DNA of 64,000 bases from contig NC_134705.1 of NCBI RefSeq assembly GCF_043290135.1, positions 43,899,271 to 43,963,270 of the forward strand. Direction: 5' to 3'. The position numbers and the translations under genes were made by a program. Positions within the stretch are counted from its first letter, which is position 1; the number at the start of each line of letters is the position of its first letter. Below are positions 1 to 10,695 of this stretch, piece after piece. The notes beneath the pieces were generated by a model that was not told the origin of the DNA, did no database searches, and saw only the letters and a program-made list of their open reading frames with translations. This stretch comes from Rhipicephalus microplus (taxonomy: Eukaryota > Arthropoda > Arachnida > Ixodida > Ixodidae).

Positions 1-198
1 CCATTCTCGAATGATGACATCAAAACCAACGAGGCGCGAGCCAGGGAAGCCGTACGCAAGCGCCGGCAGTAGAAGATCAGCGACCCCAACGAGGTGCGAG
101 TCAAGAACACCAATCGCATCCGAGAATACAGACAGCAAGCGGGTAACACCAACGAGACCCGAACCAAAGAAGTCGAGCACAAGCGTCTTTAACGCGTC
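1..198 (+). pseudogene. STPR-like short-repeat protein fragment (degenerate)
   Basis: Frame 1 reads three successive units of 20-21 residues, each beginning Asn-Glu-x-Arg (codons at 28, 88 and 151) and rich in Arg/Lys/Glu, for example NEARAREAVRKRRQ. This periodicity and composition resemble the STPR (score-and-three-amino-acid peptide repeat) domain found in arthropod DNA-binding proteins and in some transposon-linked ORFs. The frame carries stops at 70-72 and 196-198, so it is a relic. It begins at the window edge, so more units may lie upstream. It is on the opposite strand to the LAP gene and is probably transposon debris or a processed fragment. The family assignment is tentative. Confidence 0.35.
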
Positions 199-472
199 TC
201 GCCTCTCGCATCTTTGCGTTTCAAACAAACGTTTACTCGAGTAAACGCTGCACTGAGTTTCACTTCAAACCGTTTTTCCTGCACCAGCATCAACACCCGT
301 TTCAACCATGTCAACGCCGTGTGCACCAATGCTACTTCGCATCCCATCAGGGTTTTGTTCGGGGAGATAGTCCATAGTTTTTTTCGTTCATGTGGATTCC
401 GCCCTTAATGTTTCTTCAGTATGAACCAACCAACCCAAGAACACATTATAGTGAGATTAAGAATTGCGGGTA

Positions 473-1568
473 TACCGTATTTACTCGATTCTACCGCGCC
501 CTCGATTGTAACGCGCACCCGGTTTCCACGACGAAAAAAAAAGACATCGATTGCAACGCGCACCCATTTTTCTCGTTGGCCTGCACGATCACACCACTCA
601 GGAAAACGACTCCTTTTGTGACCGTCTTCCGTTTAAATATGAGGTACGGGTGAAGCTTGGGCCTATCTGACGTGCAACGGAGCATTGCCGTCACTCTAGT
701 TTTACCGTGGCCCAATGTCAGCACGCGAACTTGCTTTGCCCCCTTCTTCTCGACGGTTGTGGTGCCAGGCATGCCGAAGTAAAGAGGCGTCTGATCGGCA
801 TTTCCGATTTGCCCAAGCAGGTAGCCGTTGTTGTGCCGCAAGTTTAGGATGAACCTCTAAAAACTGTGAAGCTTTTCTTTGTACTGCTCCGGCAACTTTT
901 GGCATATGCTCGTTTGCCTTCAGAGGGAAAAGCCTTTCTTCTTCATGAAGTTAGTTAGCCAGCACCTGCTCGCTTTAAACTGGCTCCGCATTAGCCCTTT
1001 TTCTAAGGCTAACTGCATAGCCTGCACTTGGAGCAGTTCTGTCGTCACGGGCCGCTCACTGCTCAATCATATACTTGCGGAGCAGCTCTTCAATTTGCGG
1101 AAACCGACCCTGCTATGGTCCACTTAAGCCTTTTTGGAATGCTTGCTGTCGACAATATTCTGCTTTTGTTTCCGCCAGTCCCGCACGCACGTTTCGGGAA
1201 CTCCGAACGACGTGATGCGGCCCAATTTCCATTCGTTTCGGCACACGCGATGACATTTCTTTTAAAAGCGGCACCGTGGTGCACTCGTCCAGTTTTCGGA
1301 GTCGGCCCTTCCATGCCGTCGATGCTAATGCACTACAAGATGACGAACTCCTCAGCACACGTACGAAGTGCCGCACATGGGAAACACATAGGCAGAAATG
1401 GCCGACGCGCCATGCTGACGCACGTAGGGGGTGGCCATTTTGGAAATGCCAATGGCAATAGAATGACTGTATTCATTTTTTTTTTCATACTCAATTCTAA
1501 CGCGCACGCGATTTATGAACTCGCTTAACCGGAAAAAAGGTGCGCGTTAGATTCGAGTAATTACAGTA
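473..1568 (-). mobile_element. Tigger/pogo-like DNA transposon, internally deleted
   Basis: The left end (TACCGTATTTACTCGATTC, from 473) and the right end (reverse complement TACTGTAATTACTCGAATC, ending 1568) form degenerate terminal inverted repeats. Both continue into the subterminal motif AACGCGCACC, which recurs inside each end. The inner sequence encodes a Tigger-type transposase on the minus strand that stops after the first part of the DDE domain. At about 1.1 kb the element lacks the C-terminal half of the transposase, so it is a non-autonomous deletion derivative. It lies next to LAP exon 6, in the following intron. Confidence 0.7.
590..1314 (-). pseudogene. Tigger/pogo-type transposase fragment (HTH, CENP-B, partial DDE_1)
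   Basis: Read on the minus strand. An N-terminal helix-turn-helix resembles pogo/Brinker-type domains (AAFKRNVIACAETNGNWAAS, about 1272-1213). A broken CENP-B-like stretch follows (about 1090-870; LHEEERLFPLKANEHMPK). Then comes the start of a DDE_1 nuclease core (NADQTPLYFGMP, then GKTRVTAMLRCTSD and YLIFKRKT). The Asp in NADQTP fits the first catalytic acid. The second Asp and the rest of the core are missing because the frame runs into the terminal repeat after NEKNG. Internal stops separate the segments. Homology is recognised from the general Tigger pattern. Confidence 0.7.
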
Positions 1569-1675
1569 ATGTGGCAGAAGCAAACACAGGACTGAATTGA
1601 TTGGCGGAGCGTGAGAGAAGCCTTTGCCCTGCCATGGTAGCAGTCGGGCTGAAGGTGATGGTGATAGACCCTTAC

Positions 1676-1787
1676 TTGTCCAGCTCCTGCTCGTTCAGGG
1701 GTGACACTGCCACGGGAGGCTTCCGTGATTCCTTCTTCTTGAGCTCTTCAAACACGTGCAATGCCAGTGTGCAGCCCTCCGCAGCAG
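1676..1787 (-). CDS. LAP3: LAP exon 6 (end of N-terminal domain)
   Basis: 112 nt exon. The acceptor follows a pyrimidine-rich tract ending CCACCAG at 1788-1794, and the donor is GTAAGG immediately left of 1676. It opens by completing the Ala codon left by exon 5, giving AAAEGCTLALHVFEELKKKE and then a Pro-rich, acidic linker ending NEQELD. This corresponds to the AAAEG...Y-x-x-DDLK segment at the end of the M17 N-terminal domain in animal LAP3. Exit phase is 2. The 3'-terminal duplication of the I-like LINE I-1 begins only 65 bp upstream of the exon, inside the preceding intron. The next exon was not found and should be off the window. Confidence 0.88.
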
Positions 1788-1851
1788 CTGGTGGACAGAA
1801 CGGAAGGACACACAATTTGTAGAATAACACCGTTGTGTACTACTTCATGTT

Positions 1852-1865
1852 TAGGTGAAAATAGG
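1852..1865. repeat. Target-site duplication, left copy (LINE I-1)
   Basis: TAGGTGAAAATAGG, a perfect 14 bp direct repeat with 7611-7624. The two copies bracket the I-1 element exactly. Confidence 0.92.
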
Positions 1866-1888
1866 TTGATGATGATGAGTGCTTTTTA

Positions 1889-1924
1889 ACGGCGCAAGGG
1901 CCAATCGATGGCCAAAGAGCGTCA
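1889..1924 (-). other. 3'-terminal hairpin of LINE I-1
   Basis: A dyad with outer arms ACGGCGC/GCGTCA and inner arms GGCC/GGCC lies 23 bp from the 3' end. The same structure occurs at the 3' end of copy I-2 (51067-51101) with a different loop. Such structures are plausible recognition sites for the element's reverse transcriptase; this role is inferred. Confidence 0.6.
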
Positions 1925-2130
1925 TTTCAAAAGTCTAGAGATATGAACAATGATAAGATGCATGGCTGTAAAGGGGCCTTAAAATTCCTCGTGCTAACGC
2001 GGGTTAAAACATGGAAGTAATAAAAGCATGGCAGTGGTGTGAAATATGTGCTGTGAAAATTAATGGCAAAATATCATGATATTAATATCATGGAGGAGAT
2101 GTAGTCACCGCAGCCACGACCACGGTCGTG

Positions 2131-5100
2131 CTACGGATGACCTCGAAATATCGGGTGAAAGCTATGCACATCTTTTAAAAACGTGAGAAGTGTATGCAGT
2201 TTAAAAAACGGATCCCTACCGATGAGCATCCCAGGGAGTAGTGGGAGCTGCTGTCGGTAGGGCAGTAAAAAATGCTTTTTCCTTAGAGCATCAAGCTCAT
2301 TGCACTGGGCGAGAATGTGGAGAACCGCAAGTGGTTCTCCACATCTCTCACAATACGGTGGATCGCCTGTAGACAAAAAATATGAATGTATAGAGTATGT
2401 ATGTCCTGTTCTAAGCCTTGTTAGTGTTACTTCTGTGTGTCGTGATTTTGATAGTGGCGGCCAATAACCTAGTTGCGGCTTAATAGCATAGAGTTTATTG
2501 TCTGTGTGTTTATCCCACGTGCTCTGCCAATACCGCCTGAGCTTTCGTTTTAGAAAAGGTTTTAGGTCAAGTGCAGCGATTGGTATTGATGCATCGGGAG
2601 TGGTGTCGTTGGCAGAAGCGGCCAGCTTGTCGGCCAATACGTTGCCTAGTATCTCACGGTGCCCTGGAACCCAGCAGACAACGATGTGCTGTTTTGATGT
2701 GTACAGTGTGCACAGAAGTGAGTAAAGTGACATCAGCATGGTGTTCTTGTGTTTTTTAGGAGTTTTCAGGGCTTTGACCACGCTTAGGGAATCTGTGTAT
2801 ATTACAGCCTTTTGTAATTTTATCTGTTTGATGTGTTTTACGACCACCAGTATTGCGTAAGCTTCTCCTGTGAAAATGCTTGCATCAGGATGAAGAACGC
2901 CGGCCTCGGAAAAGGATTGGCCTACCGCTGCATATGACACAGAAGTGTTTGACTTTGACGCGTCGGTAAAGAACTCAGGACATGCGTATTTACGTTGTAG
3001 TTCTAGAAAGTATGTATGTATGTGTGCAAGTGGTGCGTGCTTTGTGACTTCAACAAAAGAGACATCACGGTCTATAAGCTGCCACTGCCACGGTGGCAGA
3101 TATGTTGCAGGAGCCATCAAACGGTGTTCCAGAAGAGGCACACCTGTTTCTTCGGCCAGGCCTCTTACACGGAGCGCGTAGGGCTGCCTAAACGAAGGAC
3201 GGTTCTCGAGCAAGCCAGAACAAGACAAATTATTATTTGTAAAATTAGAAGGGTGTTTCTTGTCTGCCTTCACCTTCAAAAAATACAAAAAGGACAGGAA
3301 ACATCTTTGTAGGTGGAGCGACTATTCATACGAGTCCACATACAGGCTCTCCACAGGGCTAGTTCGGAAAGCACCCGTAGAGAGGCGAATGCCTGATGGT
3401 GGACAGGGTCGAGAATCTTCAAAGCTGATGGTGTTGCCGACTGATAGATTGTAGCACCGTAACCTAGGCGTGTGCGTACGAGGCTTTCATATAAATTCAT
3501 TAGACATTTCGTGTCACTACCCCATGTAGTGCGTGACAACACTTTGAAAATGTTCATTGTTTTTAAGCGCCTGTCCATTAAATACTTTATGTGTGTGATG
3601 AAGGTTAGTTTAGTGTTTATTATGAGACCAAAAAACATGTGCTCGGTCTTCCCTGACAGAGGTTGACCATGCAGGTCAATGTTGGGGTCAAGATGGAGGC
3701 CCCTCTTTCGGCTGAACAAGACACAAGGGCTCTTTTGCACGTTGAATATAAAACCATTCTCATTTGCCCATTGAGATACCTTGTTCAACTCTGGTTGAAC
3801 TTGACGTTGGCACATTGAGATGTTGCACGATTTGTAACCAATCTGCACATCATCAACATATATGCAGTATAGAATATTACGTGGGAGAGACAGGTGCAAG
3901 GAATTCATTTTAACTATGAAAAGTGTGCAGCTCAATGCACCTCCTTGTGGCACTCCTGTTTCTTGGACAAATACTCAAGATAGGACAGTGCCAACGCGCA
4001 CACAGAATGTACGGTTGGACAGATAGCTTTCGATAATTGTCAGCATTCTACCCCGCACACCTAAATGTGACAGGTCTCGCAATATGCCAAAGCGCCATGT
4101 AGTGTCATATGCCTTTTCCATATCGAGGAACATAGAAAGAAAAAACTGCTTATGAACAAAATCGTCGCGAATTCGTGCCTCGATACGGACAAAATGGTCG
4201 GTGGTGGACCGAGCCTCTTGAAACCCACACTGGTATGGGTCAAGTAGGCCCTTAATTTCAAGGAAGTGCATCAGGCGCCTGTTAATCATTTTTTCAAAGA
4301 CCTTGCAAAGACAGCTAGTTAACGCTATTAGCCTGTAGCTGGAAACTGAGGCCGGGTCCTTGCCTTGTTTTAAAATTGGGATAACGATAGCTTCCTTCCA
4401 GGCTGAGGGTAGCTCGCCAGAAGACCATATCGCATTGTACAGAGGGAGGAGAGCTTTCTGGGTTTCAGTGGGCAGGTGTTTTAACATTTCATATGCCACA
4501 CGGTCTGTGCCTGGGGTAGATTGATTGCAGCAAGTAAGTGAGGCTTGCAGTTCAACCAAACAGAAATATTCATTGTATGTCTCATGCGTTGTGGGTTTGT
4601 GCTCTAATCTCTGTTTTTCTATTCTGGTTTTGTATCGTTGGAACGCTTTACTATAGTGTGATAAGCTGGAGACCTGCTGGAAGTGCGCCCCAAGAGTGCT
4701 TGCCTGGTCTTCCAAGCTCTTCCTTTGGGTGTTCACTAGAGGAAGTGTGTGTACTTGTTGTCCTGCTACCTTACTAACCATGTTACAGACTCTTGCCTCA
4801 TCTGTGTATGAATTAATGCCTGATAAGAATTTATGCCAACTTTCTCTTCTCGCCTGTCGGCACACCCTCCTTTCTTGCAACTTGATCTTCTTAAAGCTTA
4901 TAAGATTCTCGGCTGTAGGCGAGTCTCTAAGCAACTTCCAAGCCTTATTTTGTTCTTTGCGTGCATTACGGCACTCATTAATCCACCATGGGACTCACCG
5001 TTTGCCTGATGGTCCACATGTTTGTGGTGTACATTTCGTTGCAGCATCAATCAAAAATGTTGTCAGGTAGCTCACAGCAGCTTCTACGCTTAACCCCTCC

Positions 5101-5847
5101 ACGTCAGTCCAAGTTAGGAGAGTCATTTTTTGATACTGTTCCCAATCCACTTTATCGGTGAGCCATTTGGGAACCTGTGCAGGACATATATTTGTTATTG
5201 ATGTGCTGATAACGATAGGAAAATGGTCACTGCCGTATGGATTATTAATGACTTTCCATTTAAGTAGAGGCAGGAGTGATGGGGATGCTATGCTGAGGTC
5301 TATGGCTGAGTACGTATTATTAGCGATGTTGTAATATTTTGCCTTTTCTGATTCAGAAGGCACGCACCGGAAGAAAAAAAAAAAGTTAAATCAAGCGACC
5401 TCGCGCATCGCAGCGAAAGTCACCCCATAGGCTACTATGAGCATTAAAGTCTCCTAGGATGAGATACGGTTCTGGAAGTTCAGCTATCAGCGACTGAAAC
5501 TCTTGTTTAGTCAGTTGATGGTGTAGTGGTATGTATATGCTGCAAATTGTTACCAATTTGTTGAAGATGACAGCTCGGACAGCTACTGCTTCCAGGGATG
5601 TCTGAAGGGGTAAAAGTGTACAGGCTGTTCCTTGGTTAACGATTATGGCAACACCACCGGATGAGGCGACAGCATCCTCTCGGTCTTTTCGAAAGATAAC
5701 GTAATTTCGAAGAAAGTTAGTGTGTCTTGATTTTAAGTGTGTCTCTTGTACACACAGCACTTTTGGTGTATATTTGTGTAAAAGTTCTTGAATATCATCG
5801 AGGTTTTTCAGCAGTCCTCTGACCTTCCACTGTAATATTTGTGTCAT
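2131..5847 (-). pseudogene. I-1 ORF2: endonuclease / reverse transcriptase / RNase H, frameshifted
   Basis: The start ATG (5847-5845) is homologous to that of intact I-2 ORF2. Segments appear in four or five frames: EN 5847-5386 (CVQETHL, LGDFNAH); the rest of EN and linker 5363-4995 (YGSDHFP); RT 4934-3975 (FLDMEKAYD); RT palm 3953-3276 (YVDDVQ); and thumb, RNase H and C-terminal Cys-rich segment 3288-2131 (FTDASKSN, YTDSLSVV, VPGHREI, CERCGEPLAVLHILAQC). One break lies at an A-run near 5375. Catalytic motifs of all three enzymes are still readable, but the frame breaks preclude a single product. Amino-acid identity to I-2 is about three quarters over the endonuclease (by eye). Confidence 0.88.
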
Positions 5848-5887
5848 TTTAATCTGTGTGGTGCTGTGTATACAAAGGTGTTGCCTT

Positions 5888-7083
5888 CTATACAGGGTCC
5901 TTAGGAGGCCCTGTAATTCGTAGTCTTTCTTTTTTAGTGCGCTCCAAAGAGCTATGCCTCTCCTTCGGCGTCTCGGGCGCCGGAGGAGTCGTACTTGTAT
6001 CCATCGCCTCTTGTGAGGTGGTGGATGGTGTCTGCTCGGCAGGCACATTCACAGAACTTTCGGACCTAACTGCGCTTGCAGTGGTCGGAGGTCCGGCAGA
6101 CTGGGGAGCCTGCTGGCCCTGTTTGTTCAGTGGAGGAGCAGTACTGGCTGCTCCAGCCGGGAGCGCTTGTGGCGCGCCCGCAGTCTCACTCTGTGCGACT
6201 TTTGTGGGCACGAAAAGATGCGGCGCGGCGCCCCGGCACGTCACATCGGCAAAGGAGGGACTGGACTGATGGATGGAGAACCGTTTACGCGCTTCTTGAA
6301 AGGACAGATTGAACTTCACTTTAATCTCAAAGATTTGTTTTTCTTTCTTCCAGATTGGGCACGACCTCGAGTAGGCAGCATGATCTCCATCACAGTTCGC
6401 ACAACATGATGTGTTTGAATTACAGGTATCTGATGCGTGCTCGTTAGATGCACATTTTGCGCAAGTATTACGCCCTCTGCAACTTTGTGACCCATGTCCA
6501 AAGCGCTGGCACTTGAAACATCTACGAGGATTTGGCACGTAGGGCCTGACACGGAGCTTGCAGTAGCCAGTTTCAATTGAATAGGGTTAGTCACTGGTAC
6601 CAAAGGTGATGATTACGTGTTTCGTGGGTGTTTCCTTTTTGTCTCGTCGTATAACTATTCTTTGGACTTTGACTCCATTCTGGTCTTGCCAGCCTTCAAA
6701 TAATTCACTTTCGACAGTCCAAGCAGGTCGTCATCAGAGACCACGCCGCGCACTGTATTCATTGACCTGTGTGGGCCCACTGAAACTGAGACATTCCCAA
6801 ACGCTACCAGTTTAGGTAAGTTGTCGTACTGGAGCTTGTCGCGGACCTCCAAAAGGAGGTTGCCGCTTCCCAACTTCATTACACGGTATCCTGGGCCGAT
6901 TGCTTCGGCAAGTGTTTTCGAGACAAGAAAAGGTGAAATTGCTCGGACTGTTTTGTTCTCTTTTTGGCTATGGACGACATGAAACTTGGGAAAAGACTGC
7001 TTCAGTTTGGAAAAAAGAAACGGTTCTTCGGTGCACCACCTTTTGGGGTGGCGATCAGGGATAGGGGGGAAAAAGTTGGCCAT
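5888..7083 (-). pseudogene. I-1 ORF1: gag-like CCHC protein, frameshifted
   Basis: The first ATG in the homologous frame is at 7083 (MANFFPPIPD); a longer reading would need a TTG start. The N-terminal half (7083-6655) contains SPFLVSKTLAEAIGPGY and SMNTVRGVVSDDDL, matching I-2 ORF1. The frame breaks between about 6655 and 6600, then resumes with CFKCQRFGHGSQSC, a second knuckle CAKCASNEHASDTC and a third beginning CANCDGDH, followed by a Pro/Ala/Ser-rich tail. Gag-like ORF1 proteins of I-group LINEs bind element RNA in the cytoplasmic RNP. The upstream leader of about 527 nt equals that of I-2. Confidence 0.85.
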
Positions 7084-7338
7084 ACAGATTGTGTAAAGTT
7101 CAGCGGCGATGGTGGCCAACCACCATCAAGCCCAACAAAGGGACGCTACAAGGTTGAATCGTGAACACTTGGAGACGCCAGCCATGCATCGCCGCTATAA
7201 CCGAATATAGCTACCCAAGGTTGGGTAACTACACAGGGTTAACCCTCGCCGCCAGAAAATTTGGAAGTAAACGGAAGAGAGAAGATGACAGGACAGATAA
7301 AAAGTGAGAGGTAAAGACGAAGATGTAGGTAGAGAGAG

Positions 7339-7610
7339 ATAGGAAAAGGCGACTGCCGATTTCCCCTGGGTGGGTCAGCCCAGAGGTGCCGTCTACGTGA
7401 AGCCGGGGCCAAAGGGGTGTGTTGCCTCTGCCGGGGGGCCTTAAAGGTCCAATCACCCAGCGTCAGCTCAACCCCCAGAATCCCCTTTTCCCCGGACACG
7501 GCAAAGCAACGCACGGCTAGGCGTGGGAGGAAGTCAAAACTCCCCCGTTAGCTCGGGTTCGTGGTGTCGCTACACACCAAACGCCTACTTGCGCAGGCGC
7601 CCCTGCGGCG
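7339..7610 (-). promoter_or_regulatory. 5'-terminal conserved leader of LINE I-1
   Basis: The outermost 270 bp or so of the 5' UTR differ from the same region of I-2 (56610-56881) at only about 8 positions by hand count, far fewer than in the coding region. Non-LTR elements of this group normally carry an internal promoter at the 5' end, so this is the likely promoter. GC content is clearly higher than in the flanking intron. Confidence 0.55.
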
Positions 7611-7624
7611 TAGGTGAAAATAGG
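7611..7624. repeat. Target-site duplication, right copy (LINE I-1)
   Basis: TAGGTGAAAATAGG, identical to 1852-1865. Confidence 0.92.
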
Positions 7625-9767
7625 CATGAAACACGTGCGACCAAAAGAAATTAACTGTATACATGCTTACAATACCAACTTATGTTTTGTACTTGGTAGA
7701 CTTTCATACCCATATAAATATACATATATACTTTTTATTTTAACAAGAGAATACATATTATACTAGAAAAATAATGGCACAATTCAAACTGACAAATGAA
7801 CATAAAACTCGAATATCTGATAAAAATTGATCGAAGAAATGAAAAAGCGTTCTCAAGTAACATGCCCCTCTTTAAGCAACGCTTCTTGGTATACATTTTA
7901 ACATAGGGTAGACTGAGTGAGGAGGAGAGCAGTAAGGTAAGAAACATGAGTCACGTCTGACACCTTTCTAGTCTCGTTCTCCACAGCTGACTCAAAATCT
8001 CTGAATTTTCTGTACATTCTGTGTGGGTTATATGCAAAGAAATGCGGCATCATGACCGCATCTTGGTGCCCTCAAGTGCATGGTCTGCATGCTCGAAACA
8101 CTGACAGCAGTCGGCACAAACAAACCAGGAGCTTTAATTTAAATAAACTGGAGCATTTATCTAAATGAGAAACTATAGTTGGAATTTAGTTTTATAGAAA
8201 ATAAAAAACGTGGAATATATTTGTAGGAAGCAGATCATTTATTCAGGCAACACTGTAGAGAGCAGTTTCAGCTCAACTTTTAGAATACCATTGAGCTGTC
8301 ATGTTTATAACTCTGAAACTGAGCACCGGAGTACAGTCCAACTCCGCAAATTTCGCCCACAACTAAAAATTCACGGTTCCCCGTCGGCAGTGCTTAGGAG
8401 TCAATTCATAAATATTGTCGCCACAAGGAATACTTATTCTTCTACCGTCCCGCTTTATCGAAATTTCACGATGAAATTCCAGGATCAGATATTTATTGCT
8501 ATAGAGCAAACAGAGTCTTTAACGTTTTGGTGCCTTTTCAGAACTTCAAAATACGTCGAGGAGGTCTAAAACACGCGTTGGCACCACCAGAAACCGTCGT
8601 TGTTCAGCAAGCAAGGGCACCGCCATTGCTCTATAGCGATGGCAATGAGACTGCCCTGCTTTTGCCACTGGCTTCCTTTTGAGCCGCAGACGATCCGAAG
8701 CTGACGCTCAGTCGCTCAGTTCATGGTTTTTTCACATAGCTGTACGGAACGATGCCTTTTTTGATGCCAACGCGTATCAATTTGTCTGCGCTTGGCATTA
8801 TGGTAACTAATCAAAGCAGCTGTTCGTCCGCAATATCAACAAAATCAGCTAGCCGCGAGTGATGAATAATAAGAATGGCATAGAATAAGGCGATACCCTG
8901 CCTCCATCTCGGCGTTGTCGGATACACTTTGACGCGAACTGTTGCTGGTGTCAACGTGTTAATGCAGCTGTTTTGTTCGTTCATGAAAGTGGTTGTAGGC
9001 CTTCTTTTAGTATGCTTTTCACCATGGCCTTGCTCTGCATAGGCGAGAATAGCGTCGCGACAATGCTAGGAAAGTATGGGAAGTAGTGGACACTTTCTAA
9101 ATTTTGGGAATAAACGCTCCTTTGTTTCGCTAAATCAGCTTTATTTTTTCAATTTCACCACAACAAAATTTTTCCCGTGCCCCGTCAGTTTCGTTTTAGT
9201 GGGATTCGACTGTATATTGAATGTCTGCCAATCGAACCTGATGTTATAGCAACCCCAACTGATGCATTGTACATTCCTCGGATGTATGCGTAAGTTTTCA
9301 ATAACGCGTACTCCTGAGAGGCCCTCACAAAGACTCCAGCAAATTGACATGGGCTGTAATATGATTTACCAATCCTGATGATCAGTAATATGCAGTTCAC
9401 AGAACTGTGTTGTGTGCTTTTCGCAGAGAGTTGCAGTTTTGTAAACTGGCCACATGCATTTTTATATCTTACAAATGTTCACAAATTTCAGCAAGAACTT
9501 CATGGCCTCAAACCTTTGATCAAATAGCATTAACTTGCTTATTACCACAACAAAATCTCATTTCATTTGTGTCACGCAATCATTCCTTCATTTTACAAGC
9601 ATTTTATCAGGCAGGTAGATTCCCATTACGTCTTTCTTAGGTTATCAAGTTCTCATGAGGTTCAGCTCTAGTATTACATCCAGGCAACAAACAGTGCTGC
9701 AACATTATCCTCAAGCACCTCCTATTGTAACCTATCTTATTCCCTTGAACTGCTCTTCATTTCTCAC
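7625..9767 (-). other. LAP intron 5, remainder
   Basis: AT-rich intron DNA with no ORF I can assign. Around 9185-9215 a short stretch (AGTGGGATTCGACTGTAT) looks like the end of a pogo/Tc-type MITE, but no partner end is clear. Confidence 0.5.
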
Positions 9768-9836
9768 CTTCAGCATTGGCACAGGGGTCCACGTCTATAG
9801 CTGTGGCCCCAACGCTGCGCAGGCTTCGCACACCAG
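9768..9836 (-). CDS. LAP3: LAP exon 5
   Basis: 69 nt exon with acceptor TTTGTTATGTTTTACAG and donor GTGAG. With the single G carried from exon 4 it reads AGVRSLRSVGATAIDVDPC then ANAE. The VDPC motif aligns with the conserved V-E-V-D-P-C of vertebrate LAP3, and the exon leaves one G for exon 6 (phase 1). Intron 4, on its right, is 8.7 kb and contains the nested Tigger/LINE insertion. The exon is short, but both splice sites, the phase and the family motif agree. Confidence 0.86.
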
Positions 9837-10500
9837 CTGTAAAACATAACAAATGACAGCTATAACAACTTGTTGCTAGTAGAGTAAAAAAGGCAGTGAG
9901 GTTGAATTAGTCATAAAAAGATGTGCAAGCACCTTCAACAGAAATTCACTGAGAAAACAAGTGCTATGAGCTTGTTTTTATACAGCAAAAAAAACTCAAG
10001 CTTTGTGGCAAAGACGGATCAATGAACGCGATAGCAACAAATTCGAAGGTCACGCGCAGGATGGCAAGCAGATCAAAACGTGCCCCGCATTTCTCATGAA
10101 CAAATGACGCACGAAACGTACTCACAAGTACAGATGAATGCAAATAATCGTCTCTGTTGTTACTTTGCTGTGTCCGAAAAACGCGCCCTTTTTGCAAACG
10201 GAGACTGTGCAATTAGTGAAATTACCACGGTGCACCCAGTAACTGCAAGAGAATCGTTCTGGTGAGAATCCAAGGCGTACGATTGTCCCCACCTCGAGAT
10301 AAGTGAGCGCACGCAAGAGCGCCACCTCTTTGCGGGGCAAATTACGCGTGGGTCGCCTTGTCGTGACGATCTGGCGACACGCGCTCATTGCGCCATCTCG
10401 TTGGTAATGCTGAAAACACAATAATAGTTCCGCCAAAATGCCCATCGCCAGCGGTAAGTGGTAAATATAAATAGCTTGCTGTTTCAACATTGAAGGAGGC

Positions 10501-10573
10501 GATCCTTCGTGGCTCAGTGACTAACGCCTCGCACTCATAATTCAGAAGTCGTAAGTTCGATTCCAGGCACCAC
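10501..10573 (+). repeat. tRNA-Met-like sequence (tRNA pseudogene or SINE head)
   Basis: Contains a pol III A box-like TGGCTCAGTG (10510-10519), CTCATAAT with a CAT anticodon (10536-10538), and a B box GTTCGATTCC (10555-10564), spaced as in elongator tRNA-Met. The T arm and acceptor do not pair well, so it is unlikely to be a working tRNA. It is followed by CAGTCTTTTTCTGG and AT-rich sequence, as expected of a tRNA-derived SINE. Confidence 0.55.
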
Positions 10574-10622
10574 AGTCTTTTTCTGGATTACTTCTATTTT
10601 TTGTGTTTTCACATATATAAAT

Positions 10623-10695
10623 GCATACAGTCGAACACGGATATATCGAACCCACATATATCGAATTTTCGGGTATATCGAACACGTAAGTTATA
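10623..10695 (+). repeat. ATATCGAAC motif cluster, pogo/MITE-like end
   Basis: ATACAGTCGAACACGGATAT is followed by three further ATATCGAA motifs within 60 bp. The arrangement resembles the end of a pogo/Tigger-type MITE starting CAGTCGAAC. No matching opposite end was identified. Confidence 0.35.

Larger units (their letters stand above)
1866..7610 (-). mobile_element. I-like non-LTR retrotransposon, copy I-1 (full length, decayed)
   Basis: A 5,745 bp insertion in the LAP intron between exons 5 and 6, in the same orientation as LAP, flanked by a perfect 14 bp target-site duplication. On the minus strand, from 7610 down, the layout is: 5' UTR of about 530 bp; ORF1 with three CCHC knuckles; ORF2 with endonuclease, reverse transcriptase and RNase H; a short 3' UTR with a terminal hairpin; and a (TCA)n-type tail. 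The order gag-like ORF1, EN, RT, RNase H fits the I group of non-LTR elements. Both ORFs carry frameshifts or stops, so this copy is not autonomous, but it is structurally complete at both ends. Confidence 0.9.

Noticed and set aside
1090..1528. 166-codon plus-strand ORF at 1028-1528
   Set aside because: It is the complement of the Tigger transposase HTH/CENP-B region, which explains its openness.
10501..10573. Functional tRNA-Met gene
   Set aside because: T-arm and acceptor pairing are poor, and downstream sequence resembles a SINE body rather than a pol III terminator directly after the tRNA.
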